NCBI GenBank assembly: GCA_963924555.1
Contig: OZ004589.1
Span: 2,542,001-2,606,000, forward strand
Origin: Crambe crambe
Lineage: Eukaryota > Porifera > Demospongiae > Poecilosclerida > Crambeidae
Direction: 5' to 3'
DNA length: 64,000 nt
A model generated the notes under the pieces. It saw only the letters and a program-made list of their open reading frames with translations. It ran no database searches and was not told the DNA's origin. A program made the translations under genes and the position numbers. Shown piece after piece: positions 1 to 13,214 of this stretch (within the stretch, counting starts at the first letter, position 1; the number at the start of each line of letters is the position of its first letter).

Positions 1-539
1 CACGAGATCCCTAATAGGTGGTAGTCATCGGGGTGAACAGGAATAATGCGATATGCATCTTTAATGTCCAGTTTAGTCAGTTGCGCATCTCGGCCTAGAC
101 GTCTGATCACATTGACTGCCTCATCCACTGATGCATAGCGCAGCGAACAGAGGTCTGGTGAAATGTCATCATTAACACTGGCACCAATTGGGTGAGACAA
201 GTCCACTATGAGGCGGAACTTGTTCAATTGATGTAGTTTTGGCACCAGGCCCATGGGACTGGTGTAGGCCAGTAGTTGGTGAGCAGCAGATGATTCGGTC
301 GCCGCTAGCTGGCCTTGGTGTGACTGCATCTCCTCGCGCACTTCAGCGCGCACCAGCTCCAGAAACTGGCCCAACTGCAGGGATGAAAGTGTGGTATCAT
401 CTGCAATGGTAGGCTGGCTGTCCGCCGCCGGTTGATCGTCCACTGAGGCCCGAGTTGATGTACGGCTGCGTGTCGCTCTGGTTGCGCGACCAACACAAGT
501 AGCTCTGCCTCCACGGCCCCGTCTTCTTTGTTTGGGCAT
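1..539 (-). CDS. Retroelement reverse transcriptase, 5' part (runs off the window)
   Basis: An open frame of about 179 codons reads on the minus strand from an ATG at 537-539 and is still open at base 1. The first ~90 residues are basic and low-complexity (a start MPKQRRRGRGGR), like a nucleic-acid-binding leader. From about residue 95 the frame reads as the N-terminal half of a reverse transcriptase: SPMGLVPK, FRLIVDLSHP, SVNDDI and LTKLDIKDAYRIIPVHPDD. The first catalytic Asp lies in LDIKDAY. The YxDD box would lie beyond the window edge. This style of RT is typical of metazoan retroelements, including DIRS-like ones, but the class cannot be fixed from this fragment. The leader joins RT motif 1 without a protease, so an internal deletion is possible. 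Confidence 0.75.
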   Translation of the reverse strand, partial: MPKQRRRGRGGRATCVGRATRATRSRTSTRASVDDQPAADSQPTIADDTTLSSLQLGQFLELVRAEVREEMQSHQGQLAATESSAAHQLLAYTSPMGLVPKLHQLNKFRLIVDLSHPIGASVNDDISPDLCSLRYASVDEAVNVIRRLGRDAQLTKLDIKDAYRIIPVHPDDYHLLGIS

Positions 540-839
540 CAGGGGGGAAGTACGCTTGTAAGTCTGAGAAATAAGTCTGGAAAATCAGCAGGAATCAGCA
601 GCAGTCAAGTAAGTTGATGCCTTGCTCCTGCTCCTTCAGCGTGACTGACGCATGATCATGTACCCCGCATATACACATTAAACTCGCGAGGGAGTGGCCA
701 ATAGTGCAATTGTTAACTTCATTTAAAGAGCCCATCCTTTCAAATTATACTACGTACACACTTTCATTTTTAGTGTATGCTTTTGCCAAGTAGCAAGATC
801 AGGGCCAATTGCAAGAAGTGTGTGCATGACTGGTCAAGA
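540..839. other. Upstream region of first GPCR-like gene
   Basis: No gene is visible. About 30 bases just before the ATG at 840 (GTGTGCATGACTGG and neighbours) are also found before the start codon of the minus-strand paralogue near 28563-28590. They may be 5'UTR or proximal promoter retained after duplication. No clear TATA box or other element can be assigned. Confidence 0.4.
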
Positions 840-3800
840 ATGAAGCTCCTTTTTCTAATACTGATGTTGGGATGGAATTACAGCTGTTATGGGCAAGGTA
901 CGTAAGGCTGATTATAACTAGATAGCTATTGACTATGGACTAGAATAGCTATAGACTATAACATGTGTCAGTCCCTCTAGCATTGTTATACCTAACTTTC
1001 TTGAACTTCTATCATGTAGCTATTTGCATAATGCTTATATTATAATTCAGCCCTATACGCTCAACTAGTAATCATGTATGGCTAATATGAGATCACGTTG
1101 ATTAAATTATTAAGAACATGATTATAGTATGCAGTTGATGATCTTTGTAGATGGAAAAGCATAGTGTGTAGTGACATGAACCTATTATTGTTGGCAAGCT
1201 TGTTTCATTAGCAATCACACATACGTAGCTATATTAGTAGAGTTGCTTATGTCCAATTTTTCACGAAATTATGCACTTCCGGACCAAAGCATCAAATTTT
1301 GCATGGACACTTAGTAGCTAAAGCATAATGAACCATTCTAGAAGGGGTGCCCTCATCTAGAGTGCTTGTGAGGAAAATTATGAAGGTATTTGTCTTTGAC
1401 AATTAATTTGCGATATGCGCAAAAAATTATATTTTCGCTCTTCATTCAAATTATATTATTGCGAAATTAAAATTCACAAAATTTTATCATGAGTCTGGTG
1501 GAACCTTTGGTATCACCTCAACATGTGGTTTTGTGCCTGCATTTTAGTACATGCTTGGTGGGACAATTGTTTTGTGATGGATTGGAGGTTTTGTGTGATC
1601 TGTGGTGGTGGAGGGAATCTAAAATGTCCTGCAAAAAGTAACCAAGGTAATGGTTTGGAAATATATAGCAGATTTTTTAGAACGTGGCACCCCTTCTGAA
1701 ATGCTTCAGTATGGTCTAAAGTATTACTGTGCAGAGTATGACATTAATTTTTGGTCCAGAAGTGCACAAAAAATGTAGTTAGCCACTACACTATAGCTAA
1801 TAGCTAGCTATACATAATAGATATAGCCTAACAAAAAATTTTTTTGTAATATTTTTGATGAAAGAATAATGCCATAACAGCTAGCTATAGATATAGCTAT
1901 ATATAGAGTCATGTATGTAACTTATGTCACTGCATGCATTATAGCTACATATCAAATATCTGTTTTAAAAAACAGTTCAGTTGTTATTATCACTGCACAC
2001 TAGCTGCATGAAAGTGCAGTGATGATAGCTTAGTAATCACATGCATTGTGTAGCCATGCACTGTATATCCTATAGAGATCACAAATTTTGTTGTTGTTTT
2101 TAGTTGGGAAAAATACCTATAGCTACCCCGATAAGAATACTTTATACAGAGATATGTAGTCATGCTTTTCTGTTTGTTGTACATTGATAAAAAAAAGATT
2201 ACACATGTGTAGCTACTCGTACTCGTTAATTTGTTAAAATCATGGAGACTATGCATTGGGCATGTGCTGCCCTAACATTTATGCACTATGCTTAAGTCAT
2301 GACTCATGCTTTCTACATGCACATGCAATGTGAATTCATGTGTTGACAAAAATTAATACTTTATAGATAATTTTTCCCAATTATGTAGCAAAAACATGTT
2401 TACTAGCTATAATTGAATTGTTGTGATCCTTATTATTGTCAACAATGCATGTGACTGTAGCTATATATGCATCACTGCATACTGATGCAATGTCATCATC
2501 GCATCAGTCATGCAATGCATTCCTCCTATGTAGAGTATAGTTAGCTATTATGGATTAAAGGGGTAGGAGACTCAGAGTGAGCTAGCTCATCAGTCATCAC
2601 AAGCCTGTGTGCAATCATTGTATGCATGAGAGGTAGCTATGCAGTTGCCAATGTACGTATGACTCAATCCATTTAGGAGAGCTTATACATAGCAGCTATT
2701 GGTACTGTATGCTTCTACACTGATAAAATTAAGCTAGAATAATATAAATAGCTAGTATGTATGTTCTGGGATTGTATTTATACTCCGATACAAATATACT
2801 GTCCTACATCATACACAAATTTGCTGAAAAGGTGATTTAGCTAGTTAGCTATTATTATCCATGGCAACGACTATGTTTTATTATGGCACTATTGTTCAGG
2901 TATCACCTTGGAGAGTGCAGCTAATGAATTTTTTGTAGGATTTTCTAAAAATGCTGATCCAAGTGTTTACGAATCTGTCTCACTCAAACTCTTCATAAGC
3001 ACACCAGAACTTAATCCTGTCAGCTTCACAGTAGTAGCCAGAGGATTTAACTTCAGTGGACTGGCTACAAGCAACTCAACAACCAAAGTGAACTTACCTT
3101 ATAAATTTCAAGTTCGATCAAATAATATCACCGAACGAAATAAAGGAATACGTATCAAAGCCGAAGGAGATAATAAACTCAGTGTATATGGTTACAATAC
3201 TTATATAGCAACAAGCGATGCATTCTTAGCCCTACCTTGCAATAGTCTTGCATTAAATGAATATGAATATTACGGGATAACATATCCTGATGGGAGAGCT
3301 TCATTCAGCAGTGACATTCTCATTGTAGGATGTGAAAATAACACAATAGTCACAACACCCTCGAGTACAATTGTGCTGAATCAATTTGAGACATACATAT
3401 TATCTACTTCTGATTCTACTGGTATGAGAGTCACCTCCACAAAGCCAGTGGCCTTTTTTAGCAATCAAGATTGTGTTAAAATATCTTCAAGTAGTAGAGC
3501 TTGTGACCACTTAACTGAACAAATGCCACCAACATCTACATGGGGTTCTTCCTTCTTTGTTGCCTCTTTTATGAATACAACCTCAGGAGATATCATCAGG
3601 ATCATAGCTGCTAAGAATTCTACCACTATCAATGTGAACTGTACGACATTTGCACAAGTGCAATATCTCTTAAATGCAGGAAATTGGAGAGAGTTGATAA
3701 TTCTACCTCAGAGTTTCTGTAATATCGAATCCTCTGCACCAATATTCATTGCTCAGTTTGCAGTTGGATCTACAACACGAACAATGAGTGATCCTTTCAT

Positions 3801-6800
3801 GATGATGATACCACCAGTAGAACAATACAGCAATAACTATGTCTTCAATTCCATATCTGGATATACAAATTACATCACTCTATATGTTGCTTCAAAGTAC
3901 TACCAACCAGGAAGAATTTTCATAGATGCTACAAGTCAAATAAATTCAGAGTGGACCACTCTGTATTGTTTCAACAGTAGTGATATCTGTGGATACATTA
4001 CTAGAGTAAGCTTGCCTGCTGGTGATCACAGAGTCTTTCATCAAGACACCAATGCAAGTGTTGGAGCATCTGTTTACGGATTCAGATCAGCTGATTCTTA
4101 TGGCTATCCTGCAGGACTGAAATCAACACAATGTGAGTGATTTAAGTCACTTATTATGTAGAAGTATTATAATATAATGGCAGCCTTTATGTTGAAAGGG
4201 TTCTTGCTTACATTTGTTGTTAGTAACTAGCTATTCATAAAATTTCTTGATTATGAAAATAACTAGCAATAATTTAACAAGGACAATTTCCAATTTATAG
4301 TATACACTGACTGTATGTTATTTACACAATAATTATTGTGGGCCTATAATTATGCTTATGGCGTTCCAAGTACTGTAATTATTGGAACGAGCCTAAGTGA
4401 GTAGTTAGTGAGTTGGCTCTGGAGTTTTTATTAACCTCTTGATGAGGTTGATATACATTAATTTTATCAAACTCAATTCCTAATCATATATCTAGTACAA
4501 AATAATAGCTTAACTATGAAAACCATGATCCAATTTCAACCCAATAATACAATTCACACTACCTGACAGTCTCATCTTGTTCATAATATAAGTAGTTGGA
4601 GTTGAAAATGTGCACTCGTTGCTATTATCCTCATTTCTTTACTTTTGAGTAGTCATTCCAATGTATTTTGCTTTTAATAAACTTAATAATTCCCTTTTCA
4701 TATAATTATAATTATTATGCTATAGCGAATGCATATAACATTGTGACCTGCCAGGGTTTCATTTAGGATTTTTCAGTATAGGGGGTGGGGAAGAATATCA
4801 GCATGCTTGCATGCATGCAGTTTTTCCTGGCCATGTCCACTTTTGCCTAACCACACCCTTTTTTTGGATATCAAACCATGGCCACTTGCCAAAAAATATT
4901 AATACAACCATTTTATAACTAGCAGCTACAATTGTTGACATGAGGCAGCTGGGATATAAAGCACTCTCTCTTTATGATTAATCAGCTGACATCATGCATA
5001 TGTGGTTATGTGATTGCCACAGCATAACGTCTAGGGGTGTTAATGAACATGTACAATAGTATAGGCACTTTCCTTATAAATATTGCTATGGAAATTTTAG
5101 TGGGGAAGCTGGGGAAGTTTCCCGCCAATAGATAGAACCCTGCCTGCATGGCAATGCTGATGTTTTCATCGAATGCAGTTGAATCAGTTTTTTTGTAAAC
5201 TGACATTTTTTTAGCTATTGTGATCACTATGATAATAATTATCATTATTATTATTATACTACAGTATTATGTCTATGTATATCTATAGCTAGCTATCTTA
5301 TTGGATTAATTAGAGAGTGCAGTAGCTCTCTCTATGTAGGGATGACCCTCACCCCTAAAAATATTTTTAAAGGCACACATCAATAACCACCGCATTTATT
5401 CATCTACGTATCCTACACCATAACAATGCTTAGTAGTTCATTCCAACACAGTACATTATAAATATCCATTCCTTGCTTCTTTTTTTCCCCCTTTCTTTCT
5501 ATTAGGTATTCATCCCTCTAACTCTTATTTCGCTTGACTTAAACAGATCAAACTACTCCCTAAATTGCATTAAAGTAGAACCTCTTAATAATGGACACAC
5601 TTAATTACTTTTTTGTAAAGAGGTTATGCACAAAGATGCATTATATTGTCCTTTGTTAAGAAGTTTGCTATAATTATAATTACGTATGATTGTAATTTTC
5701 TCTTTAGTTTTACCATCTTCGGCACAGATAACAGGAAGTCGCATAGTGGTTGAAAACAGTACACTAACTCTGAACTGTATAGTGAGAGCATACCCTACTC
5801 CAGAGATAGTGTGGTTGAAAAGAACAGAAGAGGCATTTGCTGCTATTCTTAACACCACCAGGATTTCCATTACCACAGTATACAGATCGAGCAATGCAAC
5901 AGCTTTTAGTTCTTTGCAGGTAATGGTGGTGGAAGCCAGTGACGAGGGAGAATACTTCTGTAAGGTGAATGAAGTCATGCCAACTAATATAACTTTTGCT
6001 TCTAGAAGGATTAGAATAAATGGTAAGATAATTACTGTATTGAAATATATATATATATTTAAATCTCACATCTAGTGTGTGGTTTGCAATTGCTTCACTT
6101 ACCTCGCTCCCTGAGTAGAATATCCTTTGTATAGCCAAATGAATGCAGTCCATAGAGGTCATTTTAGCTGTGATGTTAATTGTTTGTAGCATTCAATGCA
6201 TGTGCTGATGGAGAAAGATCTCCTTGTCTCAATGGAGGTGAATGCACAGATCTTGTGAGAGGGTTCACTTGCACATGCTCTGACAATTTCATTGGCCCTA
6301 CATGTGACAACAGAGGTATGTACGATGAATGCTATCCATACGTACTTCATTTCTGCAAGGATCATGACAATAATAATATACTAATTTCCATGGTGTTCAT
6401 GCAAACTGCTCCATGCAATTATTAAGTGAGATATCTTTAAAAAATATTTCAGTACCAATTACATTGCATTAAAAAAGTAATATTTTTCTGTTTCAGCAAA
6501 TCAAGAGAAACAAACTTCTCCTGTCATCCGGATACCACCAACTAGTGCTGATGTGGACCTGATTGCTCCTATTAACCTAACCTGCATAGCAGAAGGATCA
6601 CCAGCCCCAAGCTACCGCTGGTTCAAGGATGGGGTTCTGATCCCTGGAGAGAGGCAATCATTTCTCTACATTCAGGAAACCTTACCACAAGACAGAGGAA
6701 ATTATACCTGTGTGGTTACTAATGGGCAGGGGCAAACTGAATCTAATCCAGCAAAATTGGACATTCCAGGCAAGGCTAATCATTATAGCAGCTAATTACA

Positions 6801-9800
6801 ATGGTACGTACATATTAACACTGCATATCTTATTTTAGGAATTTATCAGTACAATGTCACTATACGATTGGAAGGTGAAAATGATCTTCAAGATGTGAGT
6901 GAAGTGAAGCTGTGAAGCTTTTTAAGTACCCTTTTTGCCCCATCTTCTAATTTAAAGGTTATGAGGCAATGGCTCTAGAAGGTAGTAGTATGTAGCTAGC
7001 TATATGAGTGGCTTCAGGTTTAATATAATTATTTAGTACTGTGTGATAATGATCTCAGGTACTGCTGAAGATAACAAGCTCAAATATCCCAAATACTGAA
7101 TTCAGTGTGTATGCTGTTAAAGTTCTCAATCAAATTAGGTCAGTATAATATTAGCTACCAACATTATGGTACCCCTATGTAGTTTAATTAATTATAACTA
7201 TATCTCTGTCTTAGCCTACGTACTCTGCAACATTCCTCTGCAATTGTAATCTCATTCAAAAAATTAATGTCAAAAGCAACTACATTGTTAATGTGTGCAT
7301 GCGTATACGGAAGGCATCATCCAATTATTGTACAACTGCATTAATTATACCCAATGTAGCACAAGATACAGAGAGAGGGACCTTCTAGTGACCATTCGAG
7401 AACTCTCACAAGGTCAAATAGTAACTGCAACCATAAGACAATCCCTGAGGGGACATCTACAGGCATTCTCATCAATCATGGTATTAGATATACAAAGATT
7501 TGGTGAGTTTATATTATTATACCCGTGGATCATACACTATGATATTGATAACTGTGATAGATGGATGCGAGGAAGTGAGGTTTGATGGCTATACTTGGCC
7601 TGAGACTGACTTGAGGGATTATGCCAGTGTCGAATGTCCTTGTGCTGAGTTTATAGGTTCTCTTGCTGGCAGGGTTTATAGGTACTGTAGTGGTAGCTAC
7701 TTGCATGGAGCATACTGGAGCAATGAAACTGACGAAAGTATATGTGTGGCTATCACGTCAGATATCACGAGAAATCTCTGTAAAGCAGCAAATGTAAGAT
7801 TTATAGTAGAAAAGTGATCCTTCATGTCATGAGTTGATTGCATATTTAAATGCATGCAGCAATTATAATCCCAAACTACATGCATGAGCATGCACACTTG
7901 TACATGAAATAAAAGTTAATAATGCATCTTTAATTATAGGATACAGCTAATCATGCTATTGAAGTCGCTCAGCGAGTTGCTAATATAACATACAATCCAG
8001 AGTATCTAAAAGCAGCAGATGTCTCAGCTACTTCATCTGTGATAACTCAGCTCACCAATGAAGCTATAACCAACCCCGCAGTAAGTACATGTAATCAGAA
8101 GGTGCATAATTTATTTTATGCATTATGTTTTAGGTGAGGAATGAGTATTTAGAAATCATTGATAATATACAGCAAGCAGATTCTGAAGAAGTCTTAATCA
8201 GTCAAAATGCCACAGGATCATCGCAGAGGTTTATCTCTATACTTATGTTGTATGCTTTTTATTTCCAAGGATAGTTTTAGCTACAGCTGTTAAACAATGA
8301 TGTATGTATTCTTATGCTACGTATAAGCTGCATTTGTATATTGCAGGATATTGGATAATCTGGCTATATTCACAGATTCTTTGGATCTCACTCTATTAAC
8401 CAATTCTTCCGTGGATAAATTTGTGTATGATACTTATGCTCTACAAATGCAGGATATAGATCCTGACACATTCAAAGGTCAAACATTCACAGTCAACTTG
8501 GGATCAGTGGAAGAAGCACTTAACTCAACTGAAGGCTTCAAGGATGAATCTCTCAAAATATCTGAAATGGATCTGGAAGTACCGGACAACTCAACAGCAG
8601 CTGTGCAAATACCGGAGAAGTTTATTGAAGAATGTCAAATGGAAAATACATCTAACCTTACTCAGCGATTGAGTTACAATGTTTTCATCACAGATGTTCT
8701 GTTTCAATCCTTAAAGGTTAACAGCACACTTGCCATTGGTTCGATTATTGTTTCCACAAGGTTGAATTGTAAAATGAACTCTTCACTTTCCACCCCTATC
8801 AGAGTTATATTCCGCACTAATGATAAGGTATGAATACTATAATTGCCCCGCTGCAGCACATGCACAGCAAGGGGTTAAGCAATCGGTTGGGATTCACTAT
8901 ATATACTTGCACAAAAAATTTTTAAGACCTCCAATAGGATTTTAGTCCTCAATTATAGTGGCTATGTTAGGTAAGGAAATATTCCTATAAAAAATTCTGC
9001 ATATAGAACCATCACAGTGTAAAATTTCTTTGCTAATAATTTATAATGTTACAGTAGTTAGCTACAGTATGCTTAATGAACCCTGGATGTGTGCTACCTT
9101 TTGGTTTAGGTAAAGGAAAGAGCAAGGAGTGGTAATTGTGCTATATGGGATCCAGAGTCTGATGGTACGTATGTCAAATCGTACATGAGAAGATCATTTT
9201 CCCCAATCTTGAGTTGTAACTAGCTAGCTATACATAGCTAACAGCTAATAGTATGCATGTCACTGGAATTATATGTAGCTATGTAAGTAGCCTCACAGGA
9301 TCCCGGAATAATTATGTATTTTGAAGGCATTGCTTGATAAGCATACTATGTCATTGTATGCAGATATGTTTGGCACATGGTCAACTTCTGGATGTAGGAA
9401 AGTGACAAGAGCTGGAAGTCAAACAGTTTACAAATATACACAGCTGGGCCATTTTGGAATACTCTTTGTAAGTTCATTATACTAACATCATCTGTCATTG
9501 GACATCATGTATACAGTAGCTATTTAACTTGTAGCTGTAAGCAGCACATGTGTTTACTATCCATACACAATATTTTTTTATTTGATAGGATCTCAATCCT
9601 CGTTCACTTCCACCTGATGCTGCTCTGGCATTATCTATCATCACTTACATAGGAATCATCATCTCACTCCCTTGTCTTGCAATACTCATTCTCACCTATG
9701 TTAGCTCTAAGTAAGTTTTTTTTTTTTAAATATCAAACAATATTGTGGGGAGCAATTAGCTACCCCAATCTAGGGTGTCATTGTTGTCTCTCTTTATAGC

Positions 9801-11372
9801 TAAACACTCAAAAGTTAATTAGTCCAGCCTCATTTAGTTCCCTCTAAGAATTATTATTGACACTGCATGCACCCCAATATTAAATTCATGTATAATACTT
9901 AATACTGTAATATGCATGACCATAGGAAACTAAGGAGCAGTACACATGGCCAAATTTTGATCCACATGAGTTCATCTTTGTCTGGTCTCTACATTTCCTT
10001 TTTGGTTGGAGGTCATGTGACAACCATTCCAGTCCTTTGCGGGGTCACTGCTGCCTTGCTTCATTACTTCATACTAGTTTTCTTTGCCTGGACGGCAGTG
10101 GAGGCAGTCTGGCTTTACATTAAACTGGTTAAGATCATTGGGACGCAGTCTCTTGAAAAGAAATTCATAATTAAGGCAGGAATTCCAGCATGGGGTAAGT
10201 TGAAGATACATAGAGTCATGTTATCATCCTATTCAGATACATGTACTAAAGTCGAGTCAATTCTTAACCAAATTTCAAAATTAATTTCAAATACAAGCAG
10301 AGAGAGTGAATAATCAGCTCTCTGTTGAGAAAGTTTTAGCAGTTATAGTGAATGATCGAGGGGCAAGGTGAATGCAAGTAGACTTTAGCTAGCTATGAAC
10401 ATTACAAATGAAAATGATCAGTGTACGGTCAATGTTTAGTTGTTGTAGGTGTTTAATAATTCGAATTTAAATAATGATACATGATCCCACATGCTGGTTA
10501 AAGTTTGTGCTGTATATATCGTCAATAGCTATATGTCTTAGACTCAATCTGTTCTGCTATTCAAGCAGCCAAGCAATGAGCTCTGTCTAAACTATAAAAA
10601 TGAAAGCTTCCCGCTATTTGGTATACCATTGGCTGTATGATTCATGTTCTCTCTTTTGCAGTTCTTCCACTTCTGATAGTTATGCTGAGTGCTGGTCTAG
10701 GATATCGCTATTATATCAGCGAATTTTAGTAAGCTTTTTTCATAATCATTGCAATACTAATTAATTACGTATCATGACATTTTCTGCAGTTGTCGAACAA
10801 CTCAGTGGCCTTTCTGGTTTGGATTCTTGCTCCCATTCGTGTTGCTGTATATCTTTGACTGGATCATGTTCATTATTATACTTGTGTCCATCATGAAACA
10901 CAAACGCAGTGCTCAAACCAAAGGAGAAAAGAGGAATTTCAAGAACTACAAAGAAAACTTTGTCATTGTACTCTCACTTTCAGTCGTGTTTGGTCTTGGA
11001 TGGGGCTTCGGTTTGCTGGTCACAAGCATTCCAGAATTGGGAGTAACCATCACCTTTCAAGTTTTTTTCTCCGTTTTAGTTGGTGCTCAAGGAGCTCTGC
11101 TCTTTATTCTCCATGGTATTCGAAATGGCGATGCACGAGATTTGTGGAAGCAATGTTGCTTTAAGAGAAAGAGGATTTTCTCCAGTAAGAGCACTATCAA
11201 GTCATCAAATGAGACAAGTACATCAAATGCAGTACCTCAAAATGTACCTCAAAAAGCTGATCTCTCAAAGAAAAACAAATGTGCCTTTTTCCAGAAAAAG
11301 GAAGGAAGTGAAGCTAAAGTGAATATCCATACTTACGAGGATATGTCATTTGGACAAATTAATAGCTACTGA
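840..11372 (+). CDS. Adhesion-type GPCR with IgGFc-binding-like N-terminus (copy 1, 18 exons)
   Basis: Exons: 840-897, 2900-4132, 5708-6022, 6190-6315, 6497-6769, 6839-6894, 7059-7138, 7360-7502, 7561-7793, 7940-8080, 8134-8228, 8347-8827, 9110-9164, 9364-9467, 9589-9710, 9926-10194, 10662-10728, 10790-11372; 1477 residues. Order: signal peptide (1-19); IgGFc-binding-like domain (20-430); Ig (431-535); six-Cys EGF (536-577); Ig (578-668); SEA-like segment (669-761, tentative); HRM with CEEVRFDGYTWPET and CPC (762-839); GAIN; GPS (Cys1088, Cys1107); 7TM from ~1140 with FFAWTAVEAVWLY in TM3 and GLGWGFG in TM6; Ser/Lys-rich tail. The start is fixed by a hydrophobic leader exon of the same size in the paralogue. 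Oddities: the GPS reads QLG where a cleavable one reads HL(T/S), its second Cys pair is Tyr1119/Tyr1121, and intron 5 starts with GC. Expected role is a surface receptor for an unknown ligand. Boundaries are confident; the 7360 acceptor is the weakest. Confidence 0.85.
5310..5345 (-). repeat. 3' hairpin terminus of a rolling-circle-like repeat
   Basis: Read on the minus strand, CATCCCTACATAGAGAGAG leads into a short hairpin of AGAGAG-type arms and ends CTCTCTAA, followed by T. The same terminus occurs at the ends of the composite repeat blocks and near 38762 and 43575. The far end of this element inside the GPCR intron is not clear. Confidence 0.45.
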
Positions 11373-12315
11373 ACAAGCAAATGTTGCAATCAATAGTTTT
11401 ACGTATGTAGTGAGATATTAGTTATTGAACTTGTTAGCTAGCTATTTGACTCAGTGGTCTGACTCAGTTTGTAATTATTGTTTAGCTAATGTTTTCCCTT
11501 TCACATCAGCTTTAGCTATAGTAGTTATATCGTGTGATTTTACACTAATTATGTCTGATATATCTGACACCATTGCTTAAACAAATGATTATGTGTGTAT
11601 TAGCGTTCCGCATGAGCAGAAGATTTTAACAATCACTAATTCGATAAACACCTACATTACCTATATAGCTAACTATCCCGACTTCAAATGACAACGGGCC
11701 ATATAATGTGGGATGCTCAACAGGACCACATAAAAGGGGAGCAAACTTAAGGATAAAGATAGTGATTGATTAAGTCTACCATTCACTAGGATATTTTTAT
11801 TATACTTTGTATCTATATACATCCAAGTGCACATCCACTATAGGCAACTTAGATTGCTAACATGATGCAGGTGTCATAGCTACAGTAGATAGCTACTGCT
11901 AGAGTTATTAAGTTATGTCTGCATGCAATAACTATACCACATGAACAACAACCAGGGTTTATTTCAAGGGGGCTTCTGCCCCCCTCCCCTACGAATTAGT
12001 TATAGCTTTTATAATGAGATTATCATAGAATTCTGCATAGCTACATGTACTGGTTTGCAGTTTCCCTTAATTTTTTTCACTAGGCATTTAACCCCCTCGA
12101 GCGAAATTCTGAATTAAACCCTGTGAAGGAAAAAAAAAAAAAAAATGGGTTCAGTATTATTTTATTATAGGCAACTGGATGCTCCTGCTATCCAAGTTGA
12201 AGTTAGCTATGTAGTTCAATGGAGGTTTCATCATATTGTATGAACTGAAATGAATCTGATCTGGAAGTACTAATGCTATCTATAAGATTATCAATTTTAT
12301 ATAGGCTTTTACTGA
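11373..12315. other. 3' flank of copy 1, arm of the inverted duplication
   Basis: No gene is visible. The first ~230 bases match, in inverse orientation, the sequence after the stop codon of the minus-strand paralogue (18590-18797), so both 3'UTR/flanks were duplicated with the genes. Weaker inverse similarity continues (TCCAAGTGCACATCC near 11821 against 17950-17965). A run of about 20 A lies near 12127. Confidence 0.6.
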
Positions 12316-12762
12316 CAAGTGAATGCAAAAAATTTCTTCGAAATAAAAATGTGAAGTAGGGATGCTATTATAACTGCAGCTTCATTATGAAAACCAAGTA
12401 CTGCAGCATCGAAGCAGTATGGCCCAAAAATCTAGCTGGAATATGTATTATAACTGCATGCAAGAGAGTGAACTTAGTGAAGTGACCCTTACCCATCATC
12501 AAGTACAAGATACTATTCCTACTTCACTCCCATGATCAAGGGCCAAGGGAGTGAAGTAGGAATAGTATCTTGTACTTGATGATGGGTAAGGGTCACTTCA
12601 CTAAGTTCACTCTCTTGCATGCAGTTATAATACATATTCCAGCTAGATTTTTGGGCCATACTGCTTCGATGCTGCAGTACTTGGTTTTCATAATGAAGCT
12701 GCAGTTATAATAGCATCCCTACTTCACATTTTTATTTCGAAGAAATTTTTTGCATTCACTTG
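12316..12762. repeat. Long palindrome at head of repeat unit A
   Basis: The left arm starts CAAGTGAATGCAAAAAATTT and the right arm ends with its reverse complement. Arms are about 215 bases, centred near 12539 (CCCATGATCAAGGGCCAAGGG). Equivalent palindromes head the other three units. Confidence 0.85.
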
Positions 12763-13214
12763 TTTGCATTCTTTTTCTTTGTGATTATGAAAATTGATAG
12801 ACACTAAAGGCTTCCTTGATTGAACTAAATTTATTTAATGATCAGTATTTCATTCTGTTCAGGGATTTGAAGGATGATCATCTGCAGTGTAATGGAGTAC
12901 TGAAAGGAGTGAACATTTTAAAAAGTGAACATGCATTAGCTAATTGTTACATATGTGATCACTGAAATAATTATTGAGATGGTACGTATGTCTTGCTTGA
13001 GGGAGGAGTATGGGGAGTTTATGCATTTGGTGTAGTGATCATAATAGTGGATGTCATCAAATGGCCACATCCTGTGCAGGTGTTATATGAGGAGAACTGC
13101 TATTAATTGCCCCACCCCTTTTATGAGGTAATATCACGAAGATTTTTTTTCATACGAGGCTGCAGCACATTATAGATAGCCCAGCTAGATTTTAGGCTAT
13201 CCCTACTTAACCTT

